Shown here one piece after another: positions 11,240 through 24,122 of a stretch of DNA of 64,000 nucleotides (positions are counted from its first letter, which is position 1; every line of letters begins with the position of its first letter). The DNA lies in assembly GCA_022432975.1 (NCBI GenBank), contig CM039510.1:30120412-30184411 (forward strand). The letters run 5' to 3'. The notes beneath the pieces were generated by a model. It searched no databases. It was not told the origin of the DNA and saw only the letters and a program-made list of their open reading frames with translations. This stretch comes from Begonia masoniana. Lineage: Eukaryota > Streptophyta > Magnoliopsida > Cucurbitales > Begoniaceae. Position numbers and translations under genes: made by a program.

Positions 11240-13009
11240 CGGATGAACCTCTTATCCAGCAATTCTTCTAGCTAAGATTTCAACTCCTTCAGTTCGGCAG
11301 GCGCCAATCTGTACGGATTCTTTGATACAGGTTTTGAACCTGGGTATACATCAACCACGAACTCTATCTCCGGTCCGATGGCAATCCGGGAAGATCATCG
11401 CGAAAAATTTTTGCAAACTCCCTGACAATCGGGATGTCACTTGGCGTTACCCCGTTAAGCAACTGAGTGTCAACCACAATGACCATGTAAACTGAGCATT
11501 CACCTCTAAATTGCTCTCTGACTTTCATCGAATAGGAAGTAGGCAACACACTCAACCTATTCATTGCCTGATAAGCAAATTCCTCTTTACCCGGGGGTCG
11601 AAAAGTTACTAACCCGGATCGGCAATCGATGGTGGCGAATTAGCAAGACAGCCAGTCCATTCCCAAAATCAGATCGTACCGCTCTATGCCCATAACTATC
11701 AACCGGGAATAAAGGGTATTGTTCCCTACAGAGACGACATTGCCCTGGAAGATGTGATCTGACTGCATAAACTCCCTTGAAGGCAGCATTACTCGATACT
11801 CGTACTCTGCTAACTCAGACACTATATTCAGTCTAGCTACGCATGCAGTGGAAATAAACGAGTGCGTAGCACCCGTGTCTATCAATGAAAATACGGCTAC
11901 TCCCGTGACCAAATAGTACCTGCTATAACGGAGGGTTGGGCCTCGTCGTCAACATCGCCAGGCTCAATGAAGGCAAAAATCCTCGGGGCAACTCTTCTCT
12001 GATCGGTAATCGCCCTTGGAAAGTTCTGAGCAAAATGGCCTACCTCCCCATATCTGTGAAAATTGTTTGTGCCCAATCGACAAGCATCGTAGTGTTCCTT
12101 CTGGCACTTAGGACATATAGGCTTCTGGGCAGCCCCTTGGACTTGCTTCCCCTTGCCTCGGTCACCCTTACCATCATAGAGCCTCTTAATGCCCCTTTGT
12201 TGTTGTTGTTGTGGCTGTCCTCTCGGTTGCCAACCTTTATTCTGAGGTCGAGGCTGTATCTCCCGAAAGAACCCTCTAGCTGGTTCCCTCGGTTTGACAT
12301 AAGTCTGGTCAGCAGCCTCAATCTCGAGCGTTCTCGCTACAATCTCAGCATAGGGCACATTCTACACCCCTGATATGATGACACTTTTTCTGATCTCCTG
12401 ACTTAGCCCTTGCATAAAATGACGCACTTTGTCCTCATTAACACTAACCTGGCGTGGTGCAAATCGGGACAGGGCCTCAAACCTTCTAACGTATTCGGCA
12501 ACTGAGCCAGCCTGTCGCAATTGCATGAACTCTATCATTTTGGCCTCCCGTACCGTATGGCTAAAGTATTTGTCATAAAATATGGCTTTAAACCGCTCCC
12601 AGCTCATCACGGTTACATTTGTGGTTGCCTTAATTGTATCCCACCAGAAACAGGCATCTAGTGCCAAATGATAGGTGACGAACGCGACTTTCTCCCTATC
12701 CTCTATATTCGCATACGCCAACTTGTCCTCCATAGTTCGAATCCACTCTTCGGCTAAAGAGGAATCCGAAGATTGTCCATTGAACACTGGAGGTTGTAGC
12801 TTTTGGAATCTCTCCATTCCACGATTACTAGGAGCTACCACCTCCTGAATTCTATTGCCCTCATGGTTAATCAGCGTATCAAGCTGTTGAGATTGTCTTT
12901 CCATATGTTGAGCCTGTCGTTCTAAGTTTTGGGATTGTTGAGCTATAAACTCTCTCAACTGGTCTATAGTGTCGTCTCTCTCATCTCTATCATTCCCTCG
13001 ACGCACCAT
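11240..13009 (-). pseudogene. Gag, protease and start of RT of the host Ty3 element, decayed
   Basis: The minus-strand start is at 13009 (MVRRGNDRDERDDTIDQL). The gag domain is readable to 12362, where a TAG sits in place of a Glu codon, and the same frame resumes (NVPYAEIV). The zinc knuckle near 12060 reads FHRYGEVGHFAQNF, with the cysteines replaced. A frameshift near 11900 precedes a protease with [12 protein letters not shown] (11912 to 11640), and pieces of the linker and RT start ([23 protein letters not shown]) run to 11364. The left end is the insertion site of the nested element. Confidence 0.88.
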
Positions 13010-13155
13010 TTTGTGAACCTATACAAGTTAGAAACAATAACTCTAAGAAACAAAACAAAGAAATCTTAAAAACGTACTTACAGTTGAAGAAGCATGTCTG
13101 TGAAGTGGCTTGCGCAGTCGAGCAGTCTACAGAATCGATTTTAAAACCCACGGGC

Positions 13156-13167
13156 TCTGATACCATA
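13156..13167 (-). other. Primer binding site of the host Ty3 element
   Basis: Read on the minus strand this is TGGTATCAGAGC, seven bases from the LTR edge at 13175. It fixes the element orientation and shows that 13175-15688 is its 5' LTR. Confidence 0.88.
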
Positions 13168-13174
13168 TTATCTG

Positions 13175-15688
13175 TAACGTCCCCTTTCCTATACCTCGAA
13201 ATTCTCGTATAAATTTTTCTTTTTTTTTATAATGCTCATAAGATTTTTGACTTCTAAACCTTTAAATCGAAGTCTTGGATTGTTGAAAACATTTGGAAAA
13301 CCATTTAAAGGAATATATATAAAACTGAGGGAAAACACCGTGCGAAAGCCGAGGGCAAACATGTCCAAGGCAAGAAAATAAAGGGGCAATCGATCGGCTG
13401 CTTGACAGCTAATCGATCGGCCCTTGACCAGCCGATCGATCGCCCCCTTTCTGTGATCGATCGGCTGCTGCTCTGAAATGAATTCTAGAGCGTAGCCTGC
13501 ACTAGCCGATCGTTCGCCCCTTTTTAGGGAACGATCGGGAACTCCTCTGGAAAACCAGAGAGTTCTGCAATCGATCGCCCCTCTTTCTGCGATCGATCGC
13601 CCCTCCTCATACTTCTTCTTCTTCTTCCTCTTTCCCTACTTCCTTCACCCTCTCTCACATACCACAATTTTCTTTTACGCTTCTCATTTCTCTCTTCATC
13701 CATCAAGGTCTATACTCCACTCAACATAAAACTCTTCAACCCCCATACATTTCTCACTTCCCCAGTCATCCAAAAACCGACTCGAAACATATTTAAAACG
13801 GAGTAAATTTTCATGAAAATGAACTGCGTTGATCCGTTTGAAAACTAGACACATCCCTACGAGTTTAAAAGTTACCAAGCAGTTCCAGTAAGATTTCTAA
13901 AATAAAAACTATCACCTAGACATTCAATACTTTCGTTCACCACCTATCCAAAAATAACCATTTTCATCAACATACACTATCTATACGTTTTCCAATTCAC
14001 TTAACTATTGTGTCAAATACCTATACCATCATCCTTCCCCACGGGTCAAAATACGCGTCGACTGCCCCGCACGCTCCCATGGGCATCCTCCTTCAATCTA
14101 CATGCTCGTCAAGTGGAGGGACATCGTCCTCACCTTGCTCAAAGTTACCTACACCATAAAGACACCTATGAGATAAAATCTCAGTAAATTCTACGTAATT
14201 GTCTATGCATGAACATGTATATGCTATGCTATGAAATAGTCTGTCAATGTAAATTCATATATCAGTATGTGTCAGTCTATGGTTAACGGGAACGCTAGAC
14301 AGATGGATAGGGCACATCAAGCGGTTAGATAGCTCACACCATCTGAAGGGAGGAAAACTCACTCACCACGGAATGCCAGGTCTGAACCTTATCCCCGATA
14401 ACCCCATGCCATGGTTGTTTACATGATACTTTACTTGCCTTTACATGTATTTTCTTTACATGAAATCAATGCGTAAATTCGTTTTCATGACGTTTTGAAA
14501 CCATAATGCATGAATAATTCAATATGCACAATATAACATATATAACGTGAATACCATCAAAACGCCACAAATATCATCAAAACATCACAATACTTAACCT
14601 ATAAAACAAACAAACTTAAACTACCCAACCAAAGAAATTTAAACAAACAAAGTATTAAATTATCCTCAATAAAATTCCAACATATGGTGTAGGCCAATCG
14701 GCCACAGTAAGTCACGAGAACTTACCTCGGGTCCTTAGTACACCGAGCTCTTCGTCTCAAGCTTTGTCACCTAAGTCAATTCACAACTTCCTTTGTTAAA
14801 ACCGAGCCTAAACAATGAGATTTCGTAAACTAACGAAACTACTGACTAAAGGAAATTTCCTAAAATTCTAATTAACTTCTCTCAAGCATTTCATCGAGCA
14901 ATTTACGCTCACAATTAACAAACCTCCATTAATGGAGATTTTTAAAGCTCCAATTACCCGGTTCTTAACCTAAACACCGCATACACCCAATATTTCACTT
15001 AACTACGCTCAATAACTATAAATAGGGCGATACCTAACTATTTCTAACATAACCCGGCTATTTTGACGAAAACCTAACGAAACCCTAATCGTTAAACAAC
15101 CTAAAAATCGAGAATCAAAGCCGGGAAACCATAAATTCTTATCTAGAATCGTGATTAGGGAAGGAAACGTGAAGAAACTTCGAAGACCGAAGGAAGAACG
15201 ATGAAGAACCGTGGAGAACCCGTGGAGGAGAAGCGTCGCCAGAGAGGGGAATATTTTCACTCTGGAAATCATTAAGCGTTGAGGGGGAGGAGTTTTTGTC
15301 TTTTCAATTAATCTTGGCTTGTAAAATGACAAGTTTGCCCTTCGGTTTAATCTTCCGTTTAACTCATTGTTCGACTATCGGTTCGATTTCTCTAAAATTC
15401 CTTAGTTCACCAATAATTTTAACTTATTACTAGGGCTCTAATAAAGCTTTTCGTTCGTCAAACAAACTTAATTTACTATTTTTACGAATTAAACCGCTAT
15501 AGGGTTAAAACGGAAACTAGAGCGTTACATTTCGATTTGAATTTCTAAAATTCTCATATTTCTTCTAAAATTCATATTAATTATAAGGATTCCATTAAAA
15601 CTCTCGAGTTGTAAAACGGGATATTTCAATTATTTACAAAAATGTCATTGCGCGCACAATTCAAAAACCCGTCAAACTGGGTGTTACA
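13175..15688 (-). repeat. 5' LTR (2514 bp) of the host Ty3 element
   Basis: On the plus strand it begins TGTAACGTCCCC and ends CTGGGTGTTACA. It is homologous along its length to the solo LTR at 48760-51294 and, in the other orientation, to 26134-27275. Shared landmarks include the CACGGGTC / CTCGACTG block near 14042 and ACACCTATGAGAT near 14163. An array of GATCGATC palindromes lies at 13385-13612. Confidence 0.88.
13385..13612. repeat. Array of CGATCGATCGGC-type palindromes in the host LTR
   Basis: GATCGATCGG or its complement occurs repeatedly in both orientations (for example 13391, 13415, 13435, 13458, 13570 and 13593), able to fold into several short hairpins. Other LTRs of this family have hairpin arrays at the matching place but with different sequence. 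Confidence 0.8.
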
Positions 15689-15692
15689 TGAG

Positions 15693-16492
15693 TCCTGTCA
15701 AATACATCAACAGATCTGTGATCTCATCTGCTCTTCACTGAGCAGATGAAGCTGATATCGCTGGACGATCTTCTAAATCAAAGTCTCGTATGGCAGATTT
15801 TTATTCTCTGTTCGCCCAACCTCATGCATGTGTTATATAATCATGTATCCCGTGTTGAACATCGTGCCGTTGTAGAGCTTCTCCATTACATACAGATTCA
15901 TCCAGTTGACGAGATCTCTATGCCATCCCTCTGCAGGATGATGTGGCTGATCAGGTTATGAATAACCTTAGCTTTGATGTTCAGGTTCTTCGATCTCGGC
16001 TTCACGAACGCTACAATGCCCGGATTATAGTGGATTTGCCTAAGGACCCTAGTCGCTCTGCTGTTCGGGCAAAATCACACTCTTGAGAAGCTTTATAATA
16101 TCTCTCTGCATCTTCTACGGCAAATCCGAACAATTTGTTGATAAGAGCTGGAGATACGGCAATATCTCTACCGAATAGGTACGTCTTCAAGCAGCCCGAC
16201 CTCCTAGTAGTACACAAATTCGCATAAAATAAGCGAACAATTCTGTCACAACTGTCGCCCCTCATGTCGTACACCCCGTCCCGTGCAAGGAGATGACGTC
16301 AAACATCTCCTTGATATCCAAATACTCCCAACCGCTAAAGTTATCAGTCTTCCTATAAATAATTGAGCGGATTCCTTTATTCCGCTCGAACTGCTCATGA
16401 CACCTCTTGTTACGAAATTTCATAGATAAATAACCCGGAGACAGTTGCGGCACTTGATCCGGTGCCCTGTTTGATGGGCCACCTTCTGCCAT
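15693..16492 (-). pseudogene. Decayed putative plant transposon protein (Transposase_32-like)
   Basis: A minus-strand frame starts at 16492 (MAEGGPSNRAPDQVPQLSPG), changes frame near 16265, and continues MYDMRGDSCDRIVRLFYANL, SGCLKTYLFGRDIAVSPALI and NKLFGF. Further down it reads IKAKVIHNLISHIILQ and, after another shift, YVMEKLYNGTMFNTGYMII and NLPYETLI with stops where Gln is expected. The FYANL / FGRDIAVSPALINKLFGF pattern is typical of the plant-transposon protein domain often carried by LTR elements and their derivatives. The match is from memory of the family, not a search. It abuts the LTR at 15688. Confidence 0.55.
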
Positions 16493-16902
16493 CTAGGAAG
16501 TCTTTCAACCAATAAACATTCTTGGGGGGGCCATTTTCGGGTTTGATGGTTTTTTTGGATATTTTGGGATTTTCAACGAGAAAACAGAACGGACTTGGGA
16601 TTTTTGCGAAACAATTTAGGGTATTTGGCGATTTTCAGCTCGGTCTTAGGATTTTTGGCTTGGTTTTGGGATTTTCTCGAAGGTTTTTTGACGATTTCAG
16701 AGAAGAAAACCCTTGGTTTTGGGATTTTTGTGAAAAAAATCGAGGGTTTTCTTCAAACGTTTTATGCAAATTTTGGCAAAAAAACGGTAGGATCTGAGAA
16801 TGTTGGTCGCAAAACGCTCTGATCTGAGGATTTGGACGAGAGAAAAATGAGTTTTTCTGAAGAAAAATCCTCCAACTGAGACTGTCGACTTTTATCCTAA
16901 CA
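16493..16902. other. Leader-side spacer, no feature recognised
   Basis: T/G-rich sequence with repeated TTTGGGATTTT-like words lies upstream, on the minus strand, of the decayed plant-transposon gene. I see no conserved coding frame. Confidence 0.5.
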
Positions 16903-17150
16903 CAGATCGGTCCCCCGTTTGAGGGTGAACACCCCCTGCGTGTTCTTCAAACGGGGACCGTTCTACGGGATCTCCACCCCCCGTTCTCCACGTGCGTTGC
17001 ACGGGGAGAACTCCCCGAGATCGGTCTCTCATTTGAGGGTGCACACCCCCCCCCCCCCCCCACCCCCCGCGTGTTCTTCAAACGGAGACCGTTCTAGCGA
17101 GGGGTCTGCACCCCCCATTCTCCACGTGCGTTGAACGGGGAGAACTCCCC
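16903..17150. repeat. Two tandem GC-rich units with internal inverted repeats
   Basis: The units are about 116 and 130 bp. Each has CGTGTTCTTCAAACGG, CGTTCTCCACGTGCGTTG and GGGGAGAACTCCCCGA in the same order. Inside each unit CCCGTTTGA pairs with TTCAAACGG and GGGGAG with CTCCCC. The second unit carries a long C run at 17047-17061. They stand out sharply from the AT-rich surroundings. Confidence 0.75.
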
Positions 17151-17159
17151 GACAGAATG

Positions 17160-18149
17160 AGGGACCGTTCTTTTTTTATTGGTCCCCCGTTCTATGTGTA
17201 AAATGCAGAACGGAGGTTATCGGTTGAGCGTCAGGGGTTTTTATAATAGATTTTTTATAGTTTAAAGTTTGTTTTGTTATGGTTAATTTTTTGAGGGTTT
17301 GGTTTAAAAAATCTCATTATTCGAGGGTTAAATAAAATGATTTTCACCCTTAAAATTTTGTACTTTGTTATTATTTTGATTTGGATTTGGATATAGATTA
17401 TGATATATTTTGGATTTGATATTTAAATTTAAAAGTTCTAATTTTTTCCATAAATATGCAAGTATACACATAAATATATGAAATTTAATTATCAATCTAA
17501 TTTCATACTTTCAACTTTTTAGTCCTATAAATCTAAACTTTGATATCACATCGAGATTTTTCACAAAAATTAAATCTAAAATTTTGCAAATCCGAAGGAA
17601 TAAATTCTATTAAACATAATGGTGCTCTAATACCCCCTTACCAAACTGAATTCCATAAATTTTATTTTTCATAAAACCCAAATTGTAAGCGTCTCGTTAC
17701 AATCAGTTGCACATCTCAATCTATGAAATCATCAATTGAAATAGTTTTTGTAAATGTCTCTTAATTCGGAAATCAATAGTTATGATCTTCAATGTCGAAA
17801 CAGTTTTTCCAGAGAAAAAAATTCTTGCCTTCGTATTCTCAGAGCGGACACATAACCGAAAGAACATAAACTATCAACCGTGTGACGTTGGAACCATAAC
17901 GATGAATTTATTAGTTGTGTTGGATTTAACTTTGGTTCATTATCAAAGTTAATACCAGTATCTTCACATTGGGATCTCATATTTCAATTAAATACTAAAA
18001 TTCATTTTTATTTGATCATTTAATTGACTTTGATTTTATAATAATCAATATATACTTATTATCAAATATATGAGCTCACTATATAATCATTAAATTATAT
18101 TTAACCGTTTTAATTAGCAACCTATCCAAATAATTCTATTGTTACAATT
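17160..18149. other. AT-rich intergenic sequence, nothing recognised
   Basis: No frame longer than about 60 codons has family resemblance, and no repeats beyond AT runs were seen. Confidence 0.5.
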
Positions 18150-18154
18150 ATCAT

Positions 18155-19392
18155 TATAAATGCAAAATATTTGCATATGTTGGCAATTGTGTTTTTGGCA
18201 AAATATATTTATATTTTTGGAGAAAATATATCAATTTCAGTATTTCTTAATTTGATGATTTTATACTTGGTGATCAAGCAATAATCAATTCTGTTTATTG
18301 GATGGCGTCTGGTCAACAGTAATGATGATTCTATGGAAGAGAAAAATAAGGAAACAATGATATTTGGAAAGTTATTGAAAAAGAGATATGCACTTGTTTT
18401 TTGGAAAAGTTTTATTTGGAAAGCCGATTTGCTGTAGATTTGGCACGATTTGCTGGGCTCTGAGTTCCCATGATTAATTGGATGCTTTCCTGAATTTTTG
18501 GGCGAATATCCGAGTAGTTATAGAAACTTTCCTAAAGTGTCACACGTGATGTCACACAACCGAATTTGTTAAGATTGTGTTTCCTTATTCCATGCGGCGT
18601 TAAATCCGATTTGGTAACTGAACGAATTGAAGATATGGAACTTGCCAAGACTATTTAAGGTTTTCGTTTTCTGTGAAAACGGATTGACGACGGAGTTTTG
18701 TTTTACGCGTGAAGAGGTTTTCTTCCTTTTTTCCGAGCCATCGATTTTTCTTTCACTCTCATCGCTTCTGCGTTTGAGTTAGTGATTGTTTTGCACACTC
18801 GACCTAATCTATGGATTTCATTGTTTTATTGAGTGTGTTGTGTATTGCATCCGAAGACTTCGATCTGGTGTTCCAGGAGGTGTCCCAAGAGGCAATAGTT
18901 TTTGTTCTTCATTAAAGCTCTGTCTCGGGAAGAGACAGCATCCGAACTCAGGAGGAGTTCTGTTTCTTAGACAATGGGAGCTTGTCGTTCTTGATCGTGG
19001 GCGAGGGGATCTTGCCATAACACGGGTTTCGGGAGGAACCAACAACGAGGGGATCTTGTTGTTATCTAGATCTCGGGAGAGGTCGTTCTAAAGTCGAGGG
19101 GATCTCGCAAAAACTGTTTCGTTGGAGAAGTTAGCTAGAGGCGGCGACAAAGATAAGAGGGAGTCTTTATTTGTATAAGTCCAAGTGTCTTGTAACTTTG
19201 TGAACCCAAGGAAAAGTTTTTATATATGGGCGTGGCCCCGCAGACGTAAGCTGGTTGCCGAACTGCGTTACCAACCTCCTGTGTCATTTATTTCCGTATT
19301 TTATATTGTCCATCATTGCATTTATCATCGGTGTCACACGTAACACCTTGTAACACCATGTGTGACACCGCAGAACTAATCATAATTTTTCA
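18155..19392 (+). repeat. Solo Sirevirus (Ty1/copia) LTR
   Basis: It matches the reverse complement of 40894-42108 over its whole length. It starts TATAAATGCAAAATATTTGC (TG changed to TA) and ends CTAATCATAATTTTTCA. It is flanked by ATCAT on both sides (18150-18154 and 19393-19397), so it is a solo LTR left by recombination between the two LTRs of a plus-strand insertion. It carries GGTGTCACA at 19330 and its complement at 19361. Confidence 0.93.
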
Positions 19393-19397
19393 ATCAT

Positions 19398-22300
19398 ATA
19401 CCAAAAAATAAATATATCAATGTTCAGATACATGGTTAGAAGCATATAATACAATGAGCTCACTTAATGTTCTTCGAAACACATGATATAACAACATTAA
19501 ATAAAAAATGTGTTGAATAATAATATTCACTTTGCTTACTTTATTAAAATTAAATATAAAAAAGTCCACATAATTCTAGAAGAAAATGATACACGCGTTT
19601 TAGAATTCAACTTTACAATTAATTATTATAAATGATTTTAATATCTTCATTAATTTAATCCCATTGCCTTTGTCTTAACCACTACATGAATACTTTTCTT
19701 TTAAAAATTTATTATCGCAAACTCAATTTGTACAGGGATATTTAACTTATAATAATGAAATATAAAATTAATATATATATAATAAAAAATAAAAATGCAT
19801 ATGTTGATCATAACTTGTAATTATTCCTCTTTTTAACATGTTTATGAGAGTACAAACAATGAATCTGACGAAGTAATAGATTGAAATTGCAGCAGAATTT
19901 TGAAGAAAAAAAATTAAAAAAATTGAATAATCTTTTCAAAAAGTTGATAAAAACTTATACGTGCTTTGACTACATTTTCTCCTGAACATTTATGCATTCA
20001 GTGCAGCAAATTGTCACATTCTGGTAACATATGTAACGAGTTTCTTTATTTCTTTTCGCGTGAAGATCATCTATTTGCTTTCTCGTCCAATGAATTTACA
20101 GTATTGTAAAAGACAAATGTGTGTTCGACAACAAAAAGTGATCATTCGACACGATTGTACAAATGTGTGTGCATCGCATACCTCAACTACTACATATGAT
20201 ATACACTATATCTTACAATGTTCTTCTTACCTTACTCCTATTAAAGTGATTAATTATATTTAAGTAATTAAGTTTAAAATATATATATGATAATATGGAT
20301 ATTGGAGCTGGGTCCAGACTGAGTCTAACTAAAGAACTCAAGATTAAGATAGGATCCAAACTGAACAGAACACTATTATTTGTTGGTGGGTTTGGTTCGG
20401 GGTTGGACAAAAATCAAAGCAATGCTGTTTATGGGCTGCCCCAACCTCTTCTTGATTAATGATAGCAACAGTAGATCTCCAGCGCCATCTCTCTCTATCT
20501 CTATCTCTACTTCTCTCTCCAGAATCATGTATCTACAACTGAAAGAAGCCCTTGCTTTAATGAGGAAGATGATGGGTTAGTCTCTTTATTAGCAATGGAA
20601 GTTGGTTTTTCTGGTTACACCAACTAGGTTACCTGATCTGCACATGTTCATCAACGTGCTTCAAAGAAATCACGGGATTCTTTCAATATGTGATCTAGAT
20701 TTCACTTTACTCTATTTTTAGTAAACTTTCCAACAATAAATACATAGTCTAAATTCACGAATTTATATGCTCAAAAAAGTTTTAGTATATTAGCGACAAA
20801 CTACCTCAAAGTTAAGTTTGGAAACAAGATACACATTTACTAGTAGTACAGATTTTAATGAGTAATATGCAAATAAGCACAAGGCAATTTAGAAAAATAT
20901 CATCAACACACTATTCTTTATATAATAATAATAATAATACTTATTATTATCAGTAAATGCTTTGGTGGTGCTAATGGGAATACTCTCTTCTAACCTACAA
21001 ATATATTGTATTCAAATTTTGAAAGGATTTTTCTTCTTTTTAAACCCAACCTAACTAACTCTAACTTTTGATTTAGTTCAGTTTTCTTACTATAATCAAG
21101 TCGAGAATCAAATTGAAAAGTATCACGACCTGGGGACGAGCAGGAGCAGAAAGACGAGATCAGACAAACCAATTCCTGAGAAGGAAATCCAATAATCCAG
21201 ACCAAGGCTAGATTTGCAGCGAAAATCATTTAAATAAATACATGTCAAGGCCACGTGGCAAAATTCCAAATAGAAAGTGCAATCTAATAAATACTTAACA
21301 ATATGTACTGTGTAGAAAAGTGAAGAAATTTAAACCAACAATTAGATTCATTGTTCCAAATTAAACTACTAAATTCTTACCAAAAAAAATGCAATAAGGT
21401 TCAAATAGAAAATAAACAACTAGCTATCTTCTCTAATCTCCACTGAAACTAACCACTCTTATCTTTACATAGATTTGGAATGAGTATTTGGAAAAAGTGA
21501 CTAACTCAGTAGAAACGTTATACCTAATGCATTTTAAATTAAAATAGGTTTTGTTTTTATTCAAAATGTGATTGCATTTTAAAACTGCATGAGTTTAATA
21601 AACAGTTAAGAAAAATATTTTTCCTTTTTTTTATCAAAACAGACTTTACAAGCCCTTAGTGAAGTAATTATAAAACATGTCACGTACATAAGCGGCTATA
21701 CATCAAAAATAACCTTAATTGTTTTTCATAGAAAATGTCCTCAGTGAAAAAAGAAGGTCCACACAAGGACACCTCCGTCATACTATCATAAAAAGACAGT
21801 GATTTGAAGACCCAACAATGCCTCATGAAACTAAAGGTGAAATCAGTTCAGGCGATTTCTGTTTTAAAAGAATTTGAACCGAACCGAGTCGGTTCGATTT
21901 TGGGTAAATGAAACCGATAGCGAACCGAGGAGAACTGAAAATCGAGGTTCGGTTTTCTATCTGTTTTTGGTTCGCTTGGATTCCATTTTGGTTTGTTTTT
22001 GGAATCCAATTTCGGTCTGGACTTTATTTTTCCAGTTGGGCTCGATTTTTTTTTTTTTTTTGTGGAGGCTTTGTTTTCCAACAAGAAAACAACTTTTTTT
22101 TAAATCATTCTGTTACGAACATATTAGGAATTTTGCTTCTCTCCAAAAAAATTCTACTTGCTGGCTCTAACTTATCCATAAGTTATTTTGTTGATTTTTT
22201 CTGGTGTCTTCGTTGGAATTTATAAGAATCTTCTAGATTTATTATGTTTTTCCTTGGTTAAGTTAAGTATGCTTTAGAATTGATTGATAGGAAAAATAAT

Positions 22301-22880
22301 TTTTTTTAATTCTTCATGCGAAAAATTATTATCTTTCGGCCCAGTTACTTTGTTAAGTTCCAATCAATAAATTTAGCAACTGAACTTATCTTGTTCACGT
22401 ACAATATGATGTACAATCTATTCAGCTGCACCTTACTTCCACTTATTAATTTGGTTTAATTGAGCGGAAAGATAATAATTTTCCCAATAAGTACATGCAA
22501 TGCGTATGCATGGAGATGTTATAGGCATATATGCATGTACATACACATAGACAAGCATATGCATGTGGAAACGTGGCCAAAACATGCTCTTACATGTTCC
22601 ATCCTATTATGCAAATGCATGTCAACTCTATAGTTAAATTTCAAATTAGCATTGTCAACCCCTTAGTTAATAAAAAAAATAACATTAAATAATATAAAAT
22701 GACATTACATAACAAGTAAACATCACATCAATAATTAAGAATATGATTTTTAAGGTCTATGTGACATTGAATGCACTTCAGTATATTAAATGATAAGTTT
22801 TACTAAAAATTGAACGGATGAGATTACAAACTCATCATCTGCTCTCCAAATTAACGGCCATAATCCATAACAGGCGATGG
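19398..22880. other. Long AT-rich intergenic stretch without a recognised gene
   Basis: I found no exon with a known family. Minor points are an (ATA)n-type run at 20925-20950, a GGTTCG-rich stretch at 21870-21990, and several ATGCATG words at 22490-22625. Confidence 0.5.
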
Positions 22881-23740
22881 GAGATGAGCGGCTAGAACCA
22901 TGTCAACAATTAATTCCATATTTAATAATTACAATAACGTTATAGCTACTCTTCCTTCTCCCTTTTCGTTCTCTATCTATTCTCTGCAAAATCTGCAGGC
23001 TACCTTCATAATAGGTCGTCTTTTTTGGTCTGCTACGCCCTTCATCCCGAGGTTTTCTTCTTTCCTCTACCTTCGTAGCTTCTGTTTTCCTGCAGTAAAA
23101 GCGAAGACATAGCCAACAAAGAGAACCCTCGACGCAGAGAAGGCGCGCGAGAACCAATTGCAGGACGCCGAGAAGGTGAGCTTCGACAGTGATCCGCTGA
23201 AGGCTGAGAACGATGTGGCCGGATCTATGTAATTTTCCGATCTCTATCCACGAAAAATCTATGTGATCTCAGTTTATAAGGCGCTTTCAGCTTCCTCAAT
23301 ATGGTTTGGGCCCTGATTGGTATATGGGTTCATCAGAATATTATAGGCCTATAAAGGATAGTGATTCAAATTTACAATAATGGAATATACCAAAATTAAT
23401 TTAAATTTTTTACTATAATCTAAATGTATTTCATATTAACCAACTATAGTAAGAATTAATTCCTTATTTAATAATTTAAATTACAATTAATTTCATTAAT
23501 TCCATATTAATGGACTAAATCAATTCTATATTAATGAACTAAATCGATTTAATTAATTCCATATAACAATTTTGATTTAGTTATATAATCACTAGAATCA
23601 ATTCCTATTTAAATTCCATATTTATAAGAAGAAGCCTATATTATTAATTCTATATTAATAATTTGAATAACTATTGCTCCACACTTAAATCACACCTTGA
23701 TTTCCGCAACTATGCATATGTATTGAAAAAAAAAATTGCA
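22881..23740. other. Spacer with a short coding-like patch
   Basis: Around 23113-23231 the composition becomes GC-richer and one frame reads LQDAEKVSFDSDPLKAEND before a stop, but I do not recognise it. The rest consists of AATTCCATATTA-like degenerate repeats. The 5' part of the Helitron may lie here; its TC start could not be identified. Confidence 0.35.
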
Positions 23741-24122
23741 CATCATGCCACTTCGAAATATTAACCCAACAGACTTTTTTTGTAACGAAACTCGTTTAAT
23801 AAGCCTAGCTTATGTTTGTAACGTTATAGATACTGAAATTTGCATCGGTAATTATATTGAAAGAAGGTTTTTATCAAGAATACTTTTTGTTCTATTAGAG
23901 AGTTAAAAAAACTCAATCTTTTTAAACGTGTACAGTTTCACGTACATTTAGCTTTTCTCATGACTATAAATAAAACTCAAGGTCAAGTTTTTAAATATGT
24001 TCCTATATATTTATCCCGAAACAGTTTTCTCTCGTAGTCAACTATATGTTGCTATGTCAAGAGCAAAGTTTTTTGCTTCGGTTAAATTATTGATTAAATC
24101 AATTGTCGCGTACATTTATTAA
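23741..24122 (+). pseudogene. Helitron Rep-helicase remnant (PIF1-like C-terminus)
   Basis: The plus-strand frame begins IMPLRNINPTDFFCNETRLI and continues VIDTEICIGNYIERRFLSRI. After a break it reads FKRVQFHVHLAFLMTINKTQ, GQVFKYVPIYLSR and, one base shifted, SQLYVAMSRAKFFASVKLL before TAA at 24120-24122. LRNINP...CNGTRL, MTINKAQGQ and QLYVAMSRA are hallmark motifs of the C-terminal SF1 helicase in plant Helitrons. Internal stops and a frameshift show it is dead. A Helitron 3' terminus lies about 600 bp downstream on the same strand. Confidence 0.85.

Larger units (their letters stand above)
1..15688 (-). mobile_element. Older Tekay/Del-type Ty3 LTR retrotransposon (host of a nested element), left part off-window
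   Basis: Read on the minus strand the order is LTR (15688 to 13175), primer binding site, gag (from 13009), protease, start of pol (to 11240), then after the nested insertion RT and RNase H (1578 to 1). Integrase and the 3' LTR lie beyond position 1. The coding parts carry stops, a frameshift and lost zinc-knuckle and RT active-site residues, so the copy is inactive. The long LTR with TGTAAC/GTTACA ends and the pol similarity to the nested element point to the Tekay/Del chromovirus lineage; the chromodomain itself is not in view. Confidence 0.85.

Noticed and set aside
11936..12373. 145-codon plus-strand frame
   Set aside because: It is antisense to the gag zinc-knuckle region of the host element, which has clear family motifs on the minus strand.
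13390..13612. CRISPR-like repeat array
   Set aside because: Repeats are short palindromes of irregular spacing inside a plant LTR; there are no uniform spacers and the genome is eukaryotic.
18786..19091. 101-codon plus-strand frame in the solo LTR
   Set aside because: The frame is not kept in the homologous LTRs at 41186-41479 and 48600-51400 beyond what sequence identity gives, and it lies in LTR leader sequence.
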